Positions 1 through 8,383 of a stretch of 64,000 nucleotides of DNA are shown in pieces. The position numbers and the translations under genes were made by a program. Each line of letters begins with the position of its first letter. Within the stretch, counting starts at the first letter, position 1. The notes beneath the pieces are model-generated. The model saw only the letters and a list, made by a program, of their open reading frames with translations, searched no databases and was not told the DNA's origin. The DNA comes from Nitrospirota bacterium. Lineage in GTDB: Bacteria > Nitrospirota > Nitrospiria > JACQBZ01. Location of the stretch: positions 38,411 to 102,410 of the forward strand of contig JACQCA010000019.1 in the NCBI GenBank assembly GCA_016201865.1, given 5' to 3'.

Positions 1-1
1 T

Positions 2-217
2 TCATTCAAATCCGCCGCGACCCGGCGGATCAATGTTTTGCGGTGCGCACCGGGCGTCCCGGTATGGCAACGCAATTATTACGAACAGGTCGTTCGTGAC
101 GATTCCGAAATGCACCGTGTCCGGGAATATTTCACCGGCAATCCGGCGGGGTGGTTGGAGGACGAAGAGAACCCGGTTCATTTCGTAGGGGCGACCGTCC
201 GGTCGCCCCTACCATGA
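2..217 (+). CDS. RAYT / Y1-type transposase, C-terminal part
   Basis: The open frame enters from the left edge, so the 5' part with the catalytic HUH and tyrosine motifs is outside the window. The visible 71 residues carry the family hallmarks FKSAATRRIN and VWQRNYYEQVVRDDSE, followed by VREYFTGNPAGW and DEENP, the usual end of REP-associated tyrosine transposases (Y1_Tnp fold). These are single-copy domesticated IS200/IS605-like enzymes thought to move or maintain REP palindromes. The last codons are written by a perfect palindrome (185-212). No accessory IS gene is visible next to it. The family is clear; activity cannot be judged from a partial gene. Confidence 0.85.
   Translation, partial: SFKSAATRRINVLRCAPGVPVWQRNYYEQVVRDDSEMHRVREYFTGNPAGWLEDEENPVHFVGATVRSPLP
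185..212. repeat. REP-like palindrome in the RAYT 3' end
   Basis: Perfect inverted repeat of 12 bp arms around a 4-base loop (arm GTAGGGGCGACC). It ends three bases before the stop codon of the RAYT frame and encodes its final residues. RAYT genes are typically flanked by the REP elements they recognise, so this is probably a cognate site. Confidence 0.75.
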
Positions 218-358
218 ATGAACGCCCCGTGCCTGCCCGGATCTGCGGGATCGAAAAGGAGCAATATATCCGATCTGCATCTATTATATATAGGGGCCGG
301 AGGGGCGGGGAAGGAACTCCGGGCAGGAGCCGACGGTGTTCTATAGAGGCCTCGCAAA

Positions 359-886
359 ATGAAAACCATCGTTTACATCGGAACCAGTCTTGACGGCTTT
401 ATCGCCCGAAAAGATGGGGAGATCGATTGGCTGGTTAAGTTCGAGAAGCCGGTGAGAGGCGACTACGCCGAATTTATAAGCAAGATCGACGCGGTCGTAA
501 TGGGACGGGGCACGTTTGAAAAAGTCCTCACGTTTCCTTCCTGGCCTTATGAAAAGAAAGTCTTCGTGCTGAGCACCACGATTAAACAGGTTCCGGCCAA
601 GTTAAAAAGGAAAGTAACCGTTCTTTCAATGAAGCCCAGAGAGCTGCTGGATTATCTTTCCAACGAAGGCTTTTCGAATATCTATGTTGACGGCGGAAAG
701 GTGATACAGAGTTTTTTAAAAGAAGACTGCATCGATGAGATGATCATTACCAAGGCCCCTGTGCTGATCGGAAGCGGCATTCCATTGTTCGGTTATCTTG
801 ACCATGATCTTCCATTCAAACATATACGGACCAAAGTATATTCCAACGGACTTGTAAAGAGCCACTACAAAAGAAAACGAAAGTGA
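359..886 (+). CDS. Dihydrofolate reductase family protein (RibD C-terminal fold)
   Basis: A 175-residue protein of the RibD-C/DHFR fold, like the YwjB/YyaP group. It starts MKTIVYIGTSLDGFIA, the usual first strand plus SLDG loop. VVMGRGTFEKV follows at about residue 46 and IYVDGGKVIQSFL at about 110, the two NADPH-side motifs. C-terminal IGSGIPLFG is also typical. Members are NAD(P)H-dependent reductases of unknown substrate; this is not a proven folate enzyme. There is no obvious Shine-Dalgarno just before the ATG. Base composition is visibly more A+T-rich than the following genes, which suggests a separate origin. It stands alone between the RAYT remnant and a convergent gene. Confidence 0.8.
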   Translation: MKTIVYIGTSLDGFIARKDGEIDWLVKFEKPVRGDYAEFISKIDAVVMGRGTFEKVLTFPSWPYEKKVFVLSTTIKQVPAKLKRKVTVLSMKPRELLDYLSNEGFSNIYVDGGKVIQSFLKEDCIDEMIITKAPVLIGSGIPLFGYLDHDLPFKHIRTKVYSNGLVKSHYKRKRK

Positions 887-907
887 ACCCAAGCGGCGGC
901 TGACAGC

Positions 908-936
908 GGGAGCAACGACGCTCACACATTGCTCCC
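908..936. terminator. Hairpin between convergent genes
   Basis: Inverted repeat GGGAGCAA / TTGCTCCC with a 13-base loop, downstream of the plus-strand reductase and of the convergent phospholipase gene. No T-run follows, so a terminator role is only possible. Confidence 0.3.
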
Positions 937-1013
937 CCGCGCCGGAGCCGATGCGCGTAAGCCGATACACGCGTTAGCAAGACACGACCCTGTATAATGC
1001 GATAGTTTGGAAT

Positions 1014-1934
1014 CTAAAAGCCCCCGATCTCGTACGCAACGCCCCATGAGTATACCTTCTTGTAATACTGCGCCAGGTCGCTGTTGTAACCGCTCGATGT
1101 CCGTGCGATCAATGGGATCTCAAGAATTTTCATGCCGACCTCGATGCGAATGGTGTTGTACCGGAAAATATCGCGATAGCCGGTTTCATAGATCACGGCT
1201 GTCTTGAAATCGCTAAGAATTCCCCACTTGAACGGCTGTATGATTTTGAGTAATACACCGATGCCGTTGACCCGATCCCTGGGTTTTCCTTCCGGATCAT
1301 TTTCCCAATCGTTATATTCTTCAATATTCCCTTGCAAGAATCCGTGGGGCAGAAAATATTTAAGGATGAGGTAGCCGTTAAGATTGCCGTTCGTCTCGTT
1401 TATTTTAAGCGATGGGCTCTTCAGGTTTACTTTGATGAAGTCCCATCCTCTGCTGATTTGGTCTTTTGCAAAAGCCCCTCGTTCGGCATTCAATCTGGCC
1501 TGGTCGTACTCCGTCGGGGAGGTGATATCTTGGCCGTTTGATTCGTGTGCGTAACCCAGTTCGATGTAACCGTCGGTTGGAGATTTATATCGAACGAATA
1601 ATTCAGGATTGTATCGCTTTCCGACAACGGGCGATGAATGCCTGGTTCCAATGTATTGACCGAATCGTCCCGTAAGGCCCAGATACAGATCCAGACGTTC
1701 AAAAACCTTACGCACATAGTCGGGAGCTAATGACGCTTTCACCGATAATTTGACATCTAAAAAAGGAACATCGTCGCTATCAAATGTATAGCCTATTGTG
1801 TTGGGCTCATAAGAGTCCAGATAACTGATTTTGGGTGGTCCATTATTATTGGAATCCGCCCATGCTTGTGAGGCAACGATAAGAATCGCCAGACCTGCCG
1901 TCGAAATAAGATTCCATATCCTATGGGCCGTCAC
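1014..1934 (-). CDS. Outer membrane phospholipase A-like protein
   Basis: A 306-residue protein with an N-terminal signal peptide (cleavage probably after QAWA, about residue 26) and alternating amphipathic strands ending in Phe, typical of an outer-membrane barrel. The OMPLA active-site motif is visible as GYAHESNGQ, giving His130 and Ser132. OMPLA hydrolyses outer-leaflet phospholipids at sn-1 and sn-2 and needs calcium and dimerisation. The catalytic Asn of E. coli PldA lies in SRSWN; here the matching segment reads SRGWD, so Asp165 probably replaces it. The start is GTG. It lies downstream of two patatin-like genes on the same strand, separated by about 100 bp, forming a lipolytic group. 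Confidence 0.7.
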   Translation of the reverse strand: MTAHRIWNLISTAGLAILIVASQAWADSNNNGPPKISYLDSYEPNTIGYTFDSDDVPFLDVKLSVKASLAPDYVRKVFERLDLYLGLTGRFGQYIGTRHSSPVVGKRYNPELFVRYKSPTDGYIELGYAHESNGQDITSPTEYDQARLNAERGAFAKDQISRGWDFIKVNLKSPSLKINETNGNLNGYLILKYFLPHGFLQGNIEEYNDWENDPEGKPRDRVNGIGVLLKIIQPFKWGILSDFKTAVIYETGYRDIFRYNTIRIEVGMKILEIPLIARTSSGYNSDLAQYYKKVYSWGVAYEIGGF

Positions 1935-2035
1935 TCAGCCACCCCGCCCCGCAGCCAACCGACACGTGCAAGCCAATGCACACCGAGGGTCAGGATTCGC
2001 AATCAAGCACCCCGCGCGGTTGCTTTCTCACAACA

Positions 2036-4540
2036 TTATCCGGGCACAGGTTTTATCCACCGGAAGAGGAGCCTGGTGAAAACTTTTTCTGCGACATCCA
2101 TGTCCTGTTCTTTAAGGATATTCTCGTCCTCCGCGAACACCTCCTTGCCGATGTGATAGCCAAGGGCACGATAGGACTCAAACTGCGCTTCATCGAAGAA
2201 CTGGTCTAACGTCGTCTGGTGGGGGAAAGTCTCGTCTACTTGTCGATAAGCAAGCAGGTCAGCCGGGCTGTCTTCGCAGAGCGTGGGTTTCAGATAGACG
2301 AGGATGCCTTCTTCTCCTTCCGGATATTCAATCTTGCCCACCGCGCAATGTTGGCGACTCAGCCCGGTTCGAGAGTCCGGCATCAAGACGAGTGGATTCA
2401 GGTGAACCTGCACTCCGAAATCAATGCGGATCTTGCGAAGCGCGTTGGCCAGGTCGGCGAAGGCCGATCCCTCATCGGCGCCCGCATCCGACACAAGGAT
2501 GTACTTGCAGCGCCGCTGGACGAGCGCATAGAGTCCCAGGTTTTCAAAGTGGCCTCCATCCGAGAGATTGACATAGGGGGAGTTTAAAGAGTCAAGGCTG
2601 AGAAGTTCGAAGAACAACGTGCCCAATATCCCCCCTTTCCACCATTCGGTGGCACGGGGGTTTTGCCTCCATGAACCGAGTCGAATATTCAGTAGCGTCA
2701 TTAAAATGGCCATGGGCCGACTGGTGTACATCCCCATCTGGGAGCCGACCGCGGCTCCCGAGATGGCCATGGCCGTGGCGAGGTCCATTCGACCGGATTC
2801 GTACATTGTGCTGGCCCGCCAGCCGGTTGACTTTGAACCGCAGTAGAACGGGCTGAACTGAAAAAGGTCCGCATTCCGACCACGAGAGTCAATGTTCCCA
2901 TCTCCGCATAGATTGATCGTGGCATTAATTAGATGATACGGGGGGCGAAAGTCTTCCGAGGGAGAAGCCTCTTGGCACAATGAGTGAAGTCTGAGATCAT
3001 GGTTGGGGACGAAGGATTCAGGGTTTGTGCTTTTGGGCCTGACGACGTACGCTTCGGTCAGTCGGTCTCGATAAAGGAAATGGAGAGAGGCCCTGTCCGG
3101 ATCAAGGAACAAAACGGCGAGGATAAGAATCCCAGCGGATGTCCAGAAGAGAGGAATTGGATGGTCACGATATAGCGAGATGAGTGACAGGCTGATGGAA
3201 ATAAGAAAAACGATCACCCCGCCTTTGACCAAAGGTGTTTTAAGTTTTTTGATCCATTTATTTTGCCAAGCGCGATTGGCCATCAGCGTTGCTAAAAGGG
3301 ATAGAAACGAGACGGTCCACTTTCCGATCTCTCCCCAACCTTCGGACGCTTTTTCGGCAACCCATCTCCAAAGAGAAGACCACGCCAAGACAGAGGTCGG
3401 GAGAATGGCGAGCAGGATGGTCACGAACAGAAAGAGCAGCGTGCGCGACTGAATCTTGGCTAAAAGCTCCCGTCTCTCCGGCCGACTCTGCTCCTTCATT
3501 TTTACAAGAAAAACCGCGACCGAAAGGATAAAGAGGACAATCAGCGCCAGGACCCAGGCGACCAACAACCGAATCAAGCCGGACGGCACCCAGGCCAGAA
3601 AGCCAAGGCATCGCCGGAATGAATCGGTGCCGGCCGTGAGACAGTTTGATGGAGTCCAATACCAAATCGCCGGTGTGAGCCAAAAGACACCTTGAGGCTG
3701 GGTCCAAAAGGTAAATAACATCGTACCAAGAAGCGTGAGGAGGAGGATCGGTAATGTTTTCGGATGGTGCAACACGGAGGAACTTTTTTTATCCGGCCGA
3801 TTCCACTTGCCCGTGACAGCGAGAAGAACAACCAAGAAGATAGCAGGGAAGCTTAATATGACCCACAAGCGATCAACGATCAGGGACAAGGCATCGATGG
3901 AGCCGGCGATGACGATGAACAGGGCAAGAGGAACAGGAAGCAGAACAAGCAACCCAGTCACATACGTCGAAATGAGACGCCATGTATCCAGTCGAAACAG
4001 CCCATGTCGGGGCGCAAGATAGTTGCCGTGATTGCGCAGATGCCTGACCTCCGGCCGTTCCTTGCCATCGAGTGGAAGGGCGAATGGGAATTGATCCCCT
4101 TCCATTTTTACCGGTTTCTCTCCCTCAAGAGGCCGGTGTAGATGAGACGTAAGGCAGGAACCGATATAACCTCCGCCTGAGACGGTGGACAGATAATCGC
4201 AGTGCTTAAGGAATCTGAGGCGGGCCAAGGCCTGAAGGAGGCCAAGGTTAAAAGTGGCGGAACGGATGCCGCCACCGGAGAAGGCTATCCCCACAAGATT
4301 GATTTTGGTGGTGGGGTCGTTGCCGGAGTCGGGATCGCGAAGGTTCCGGCGGTGGGGTGTGCGATTTTTCAGATATCGCTCCCATTCTTCTTTCCAGAGG
4401 TTCTGAAATTTGTTTCCGGCAATGTAGGATGTCATTCCAGGCTTGGGTCCGCCTCGCATCCGTTGAAGTGCTGACCGGGCCAGTTCACCAATGCCTAGGC
4501 CGCTCTTTTTGGTAAATTCGACAATGTCGTTGATCTTCAT
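2036..4540 (-). CDS. Patatin-like phospholipase with internal transmembrane region
   Basis: An 834-residue protein. Patatin motifs are present: oxyanion loop AFSGGGIRSATFN near residue 86, nucleophile Ser121 in STVSGGG, and the dyad Asp661 in LSDGGHFENLG. The two halves of the catalytic dyad are 540 residues apart. Much of the insert is a run of hydrophobic helices at about residues 185-470, so the catalytic domain is split by a membrane domain. Patatins are Ser-Asp acyl hydrolases acting on phospholipids or acylglycerols. ATG at 4540 was chosen over GTG at 4552 because GAAGGA lies just upstream of it. It is followed by the OMPLA-like gene and preceded by a second patatin on the same strand. 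Confidence 0.8.
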   Translation of the reverse strand: MKINDIVEFTKKSGLGIGELARSALQRMRGGPKPGMTSYIAGNKFQNLWKEEWERYLKNRTPHRRNLRDPDSGNDPTTKINLVGIAFSGGGIRSATFNLGLLQALARLRFLKHCDYLSTVSGGGYIGSCLTSHLHRPLEGEKPVKMEGDQFPFALPLDGKERPEVRHLRNHGNYLAPRHGLFRLDTWRLISTYVTGLLVLLPVPLALFIVIAGSIDALSLIVDRLWVILSFPAIFLVVLLAVTGKWNRPDKKSSSVLHHPKTLPILLLTLLGTMLFTFWTQPQGVFWLTPAIWYWTPSNCLTAGTDSFRRCLGFLAWVPSGLIRLLVAWVLALIVLFILSVAVFLVKMKEQSRPERRELLAKIQSRTLLFLFVTILLAILPTSVLAWSSLWRWVAEKASEGWGEIGKWTVSFLSLLATLMANRAWQNKWIKKLKTPLVKGGVIVFLISISLSLISLYRDHPIPLFWTSAGILILAVLFLDPDRASLHFLYRDRLTEAYVVRPKSTNPESFVPNHDLRLHSLCQEASPSEDFRPPYHLINATINLCGDGNIDSRGRNADLFQFSPFYCGSKSTGWRASTMYESGRMDLATAMAISGAAVGSQMGMYTSRPMAILMTLLNIRLGSWRQNPRATEWWKGGILGTLFFELLSLDSLNSPYVNLSDGGHFENLGLYALVQRRCKYILVSDAGADEGSAFADLANALRKIRIDFGVQVHLNPLVLMPDSRTGLSRQHCAVGKIEYPEGEEGILVYLKPTLCEDSPADLLAYRQVDETFPHQTTLDQFFDEAQFESYRALGYHIGKEVFAEDENILKEQDMDVAEKVFTRLLFRWIKPVPG

Positions 4541-4598
4541 GGGTTCCTTCACACTTTACTGGCGGCCAGGGTGTGCATCAGTCAGTGAGCGGCAGAGA

Positions 4599-6023
4599 CT
4601 ATGGAGACTGTAAGAACTTAATAATTTCGTCCCGGTGCTTCTCTACAACCTTGTGGGCTGCTTTAATTAGGAGCGCCCCGTGGCATCGATTCTTGATCTT
4701 GAACAGGGTCGGAATCTGACTGATCGCTTGCCGGATCTTCTCGGGTGTCACATCCGGTTTGAATACCCCGCGGCATTCGGCCGGGAGATCCTGGTAGCCC
4801 GCCCAGTCGGCGTCCGTGTTTTTCAGGAAAACGATCGTGAAGTGGTTAAAATCCGGGAGAAGAACTTGCTCGCCTCGAAGGATATTCCACAGTGCAAACT
4901 GATAGGCATTCGCCCGCTGTTCCATGATCCCGACCGGACGAGAGGGATCGTCTACGAATGCCTGGAATCCCTGCCTTGTGTGATCCATCTCATCATTTTT
5001 AACATCGAACGGATAAGAGGCATCCATCACGATAATGAGGCCTTTCTTGGCAGATCCCGGTGTTATTTTGTTCAAAAATACTTCGGACAGGGATTCAAGA
5101 CCGAGGTTATCGAAAAGGCCTCCATCCCCGATATGGTTATAGGTCGGCTGGCCCTCCACGTTGTAGGTGACGGGTCCTATCACGGGCGGAAAGGAGGCCG
5201 ATGTGGCCACGGCAAGGGAGATCCGGAGTTCGTGATGATCGCCTTGAATGTCTTCGAAGGTAACAGGGAGCAATTGCTTCCTGGCTTTTTCAATTCTTGC
5301 CGCAATACCGGCCTGTTCATCCTTCGGAAATCCTTTTTGGTTCTCTTGGGCGGCCTGTCCAAGCAACCGGGTGAAGTCATAGTTAAAATCGGCGGGCGAG
5401 AGTGTGGTGAGGACAAACCGGCGGCCGTTGTTATAGAGCGTCCCATTGAGGATCAGTCGCGGACTGTCCCCATGTTGTTCCCGTTTGTAGAGCCCGGAGA
5501 AGGTAATCTCATTGAAAAAGGCGCCGTCCCATACCTCGGAAAGCGAGTAGGCCACCTTGGTGGGATTGAACTGCCTAACAAAAAAGATCTGTCGAAGAAG
5601 CACGGGCGTCTGAAAGTTCCGTTGCATGTCCGCTTTATAATCTGAGAAAAAGCCCTGGTAGCGCGGGGAGAGTCCCTTGTCGCCCAAGATGGGTACTCCT
5701 CGATCGGGCTTCTTCACCGCGTAATAGGCGCCCGCAAGGCTGCCTCCGGACACGCTGGAGATGTAGTTCACTTTTTCCAGCAGGCTTATCTCCCGATCGC
5801 CCTCCTTGATTCGCACCTCGGCCAGCGCTTCCAGAGCACCGGCCGCAAAGGTGGCCGCTCGGCTGCCTCCTCCTGAAATCGCCAAGCCGACGAGCGTGTT
5901 CGGTTCCTCTAAGGGTTGAAACACGGGTCCGCCGGTCGTGTTCGGCGTGAGATAATGAATCCGGGCAGAACATCCTGTCGATAACAGGGAAAGCATGACC
6001 CCCAGAAAGAGAAGAGCTTTCAT
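4599..6023 (-). CDS. Lipoprotein patatin-like phospholipase
   Basis: A 474-residue protein. The start at 6023 is supported by GGAGG eight bases upstream; longer in-frame starts would bury the signal. The signal ends in a lipobox, LLSTGC, with Cys18 as the lipidation site. Patatin motifs are in normal order: GLAISGGGSRAATF, the nucleophile in SSVSGGSLAG and the dyad Asp in IGDGGLFDNLG. The protein is therefore a membrane-anchored acyl hydrolase facing the periplasm or cell surface. It is about 60 bp upstream of the multi-pass patatin gene and probably transcribed with it. The substrate cannot be read from sequence. Confidence 0.85.
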   Translation of the reverse strand: MKALLFLGVMLSLLSTGCSARIHYLTPNTTGGPVFQPLEEPNTLVGLAISGGGSRAATFAAGALEALAEVRIKEGDREISLLEKVNYISSVSGGSLAGAYYAVKKPDRGVPILGDKGLSPRYQGFFSDYKADMQRNFQTPVLLRQIFFVRQFNPTKVAYSLSEVWDGAFFNEITFSGLYKREQHGDSPRLILNGTLYNNGRRFVLTTLSPADFNYDFTRLLGQAAQENQKGFPKDEQAGIAARIEKARKQLLPVTFEDIQGDHHELRISLAVATSASFPPVIGPVTYNVEGQPTYNHIGDGGLFDNLGLESLSEVFLNKITPGSAKKGLIIVMDASYPFDVKNDEMDHTRQGFQAFVDDPSRPVGIMEQRANAYQFALWNILRGEQVLLPDFNHFTIVFLKNTDADWAGYQDLPAECRGVFKPDVTPEKIRQAISQIPTLFKIKNRCHGALLIKAAHKVVEKHRDEIIKFLQSP

Positions 6024-6195
6024 GGCCGCCTCCATAAAGAAAGGTGTTGCGCGCATCCCGCCGGATGCGGCGGGAGTATATATGGGATGTGAGGCCGGTA
6101 TATCAAAACCTGCTGAACCTGTCAAGAAAAAATATCCGAAGGGGTTCCGGCTCAATCTTGCATCCCATCCGTCGATGTGTTAGGCTTCCGTCGCC

Positions 6196-7530
6196 ATGAA
6201 ACGACCGATTATTGCCATCATCGGACGGCCGAATGTCGGCAAGTCCACGCTGTTCAACCGGATCTTGGGACGGCGCGTTGCGATCGTGGAGGACATCCCG
6301 GGCGTCACGCGCGACCGGAATTATGCCGAGGCGGCCTACGGCGGGCGGTCCTTCACGCTGGTGGACACCGGCGGACTGGACCCGACGGCCAAGTCACGCG
6401 AAAGCATTCTGTCTCAGGTCAAGGCCCAGACAGAGCATGCGATTGCCGATGCCGACATCCTGATCATGCTTTTTGACGGCCGCGAAGGCGTCACGGCTTT
6501 GGATGAGGAGATCGTCCCGCTGCTGCGTCGTCTCAAGAAACCGATCTTTTACGCGATCAACAAAATCGACGCGCCCAAATCCGAGCCGCTCACGGCCGAG
6601 TTCTACCGGCTCGGAATCAAAACGCTCTATCCCGTTTCGGCCGAGCACAGCAAGGGTGTGGATGAGTTGTTGGAGGCGATCGAGCCCCTGTTGCCGCCGC
6701 CCTTGGAGGCCGGGGAGCGTGAGGATGCGACCGCCGCCGTGCCCAAGGTGGCCGTGGTCGGCCGGCCGAATGTCGGAAAGTCCACCTTGATCAACACACT
6801 CTTGGGAGAAGACCGCCTCGTGACGGACGCGACGCCCGGCACAACGCGGGACACGATCGACAGTCGGGTGCGGCATGACGGCAAGACGTATTGCTTCATC
6901 GATACGGCCGGAATCCGTCGAAGGGGAAGAATCGAGCGGGGCGTGGAGCGTTATAGCCTCTCGCGCGCATTGACGGCGATCGAGCGGTGCGACCTGGCCG
7001 TGGTGGTGTTGGACGCGGCGGAGGGGATCGTCGAACAGGATACCAAAATCATCGGCCAGGCGCTTAAGGCACGCAAGGGCTGTCTGATTTTGGTGAACAA
7101 GTGGGATCGGCGGCGGGGTGATCCGAAGGCGAGGGAGAAGATCCGGTCCGAGTTAGAACGCCGCTTGTCGTTCATCCCGTATGCCCCGGTCCTGTTCATC
7201 TCGGCCCTGGAAGGAACGCCGGTCAAGGAGATCTTCGAAAAGATTGATGCGATCGTGACGGCCTATTCCAACCGCGTCTCGACCGGGGCCTTGAACCGCG
7301 CCTTCGAGCGGGCTGTTTCGACCCATCCGCCTCCGCAACGATCCGGACGACCTGTAAAGCTCAATTACATCACGCAGGCAGAGGTTCGCCCGCCGACCTT
7401 CGTGATCTTCTCCAACCGACCGGAGCAGGTGAAGGAGCCGTACCTCCGCTACCTCGAGAATTTCCTCCGCGACTCATTTGATTTCACCGGAACGCCGCTG
7501 GCTATCCGAATACGGAAGAAGCGATCATAA
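6196..7530 (+). CDS. der: Ribosome-associated GTPase Der (EngA)
   Basis: A 444-residue protein with two tandem GTPase domains, the diagnostic layout of Der. Each has a G1 loop GRPNVGKST (near residues 10 and 189), a G3 loop (DTGG and DTAG) and a G4 loop (NKID and NKWD). A C-terminal KH-like domain ends in IRIRKKRS. Der acts in 50S subunit assembly and is essential in most bacteria. The gene is divergent from the lipoprotein patatin. The Shine-Dalgarno is weak, but no better start exists because MKRPIIAIIGRP matches the family N-terminus. Confidence 0.97.
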   Translation: MKRPIIAIIGRPNVGKSTLFNRILGRRVAIVEDIPGVTRDRNYAEAAYGGRSFTLVDTGGLDPTAKSRESILSQVKAQTEHAIADADILIMLFDGREGVTALDEEIVPLLRRLKKPIFYAINKIDAPKSEPLTAEFYRLGIKTLYPVSAEHSKGVDELLEAIEPLLPPPLEAGEREDATAAVPKVAVVGRPNVGKSTLINTLLGEDRLVTDATPGTTRDTIDSRVRHDGKTYCFIDTAGIRRRGRIERGVERYSLSRALTAIERCDLAVVVLDAAEGIVEQDTKIIGQALKARKGCLILVNKWDRRRGDPKAREKIRSELERRLSFIPYAPVLFISALEGTPVKEIFEKIDAIVTAYSNRVSTGALNRAFERAVSTHPPPQRSGRPVKLNYITQAEVRPPTFVIFSNRPEQVKEPYLRYLENFLRDSFDFTGTPLAIRIRKKRS

Positions 7531-7599
7531 TCTGAGTTTGCATGGCGACGGCCGGCGTGATAGGATGGTTGACGGTTTTTAGTCTACGAAAGGCAACCG

Positions 7600-8382
7600 G
7601 TGAAGCATCGAATCGCGAACGTTGTCGTTATTGTAATCGGAATTGCGGCCGGGGGGTTGAATCCGTCGCATCATGCCTGGGCTTATGAAGAAGAACGGGT
7701 TGCGGACGGCGCTACGATTACCGGACGGGCGATTTTTAAAGGCGCCGTCCCGCCGCCGAGACCGTTCGGCCTGATCGTCTATCCCGATATCGAACTTTGC
7801 GAGCGGATCTCGGATGGAAAGGGACACCGCCTGCTCCGTGATTTTACGGTTTCGAAGGACGGAGGACTTCAGGATGTGGTCGTGGTTGTGGAAGACGTCA
7901 AGCAAGGGAAGCCCTTTCCAGTATCCGGTCCCAAGATCGCGATCAAGGATTGCAGCTTTACCCCGTTCATGTCCGTGATCCGCGACCGGCAGAACATGAC
8001 CTTTCAAAACCATGACAGCGTGATTCACGATATCCAAACCTATGCGATCGAGGACAATAAACGCGGAGACCGGATCTTTGATCGCGCGGCGCTGGCCGAA
8101 TCCAGCTTGACTCAGGAGATCAAGCTTCCAAAGGGACAAAAAGTGGTCTGGGTCCAGTGCGGCAAGCACTCATTCATGCAGACCTGGGCCTACGTCGTGG
8201 ATAGTCCCTATGATGCGATCACGACGCAGGACGGAACCTTTTCGATCCAGGACCTTCCGCCGGGGCGGTACCGTGTGACGGCCTGGCATCCTTTCATGAA
8301 ACTTCGAGAGCAGACAATCGAGGTCGCTCCAAACTCGAAGGTCGTCGTCAACTTCGAATTTGGAAAGCAGGAGACGAAATAA
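7600..8382 (+). CDS. Exported cupredoxin-like / carboxypeptidase-regulatory-like protein
   Basis: A 260-residue protein starting with GTG after AAAGG. It has a signal peptide (cleavage near residue 28) and then beta-rich sequence. The segment VWVQCGKHSFMQTW carries Cys187, His190 and Met193 in C-x2-H-x2-M spacing, the C-terminal copper-loop pattern of plastocyanin-like proteins; His138 or His143 in the preceding strand could be the fourth ligand. The last 60 residues, with TTQDGTFSIQDLPPGRYRVTAWH, are a carboxypeptidase-regulatory-like beta sandwich. It is probably a periplasmic copper-binding or redox protein. It sits one base from the next gene and just before the metal-transport group, which fits this role. 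Copper binding is an inference. Confidence 0.65.
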   Translation: MKHRIANVVVIVIGIAAGGLNPSHHAWAYEEERVADGATITGRAIFKGAVPPPRPFGLIVYPDIELCERISDGKGHRLLRDFTVSKDGGLQDVVVVVEDVKQGKPFPVSGPKIAIKDCSFTPFMSVIRDRQNMTFQNHDSVIHDIQTYAIEDNKRGDRIFDRAALAESSLTQEIKLPKGQKVVWVQCGKHSFMQTWAYVVDSPYDAITTQDGTFSIQDLPPGRYRVTAWHPFMKLREQTIEVAPNSKVVVNFEFGKQETK

Positions 8383-8383
8383 A

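Noticed and set aside
151..393. 80-residue frame across the RAYT end and the reductase start
   Set aside because: It runs through the palindrome and overlaps both real genes in another frame; the sequence has no protein-like pattern.
716..970. 84-residue minus-strand frame over the reductase 3' end
   Set aside because: Shadow of the reductase gene; no ribosome site or motif.
4680..5645. 321-residue frame opposite the lipoprotein patatin
   Set aside because: Antisense to a gene with clear patatin motifs; length is due to high G+C.
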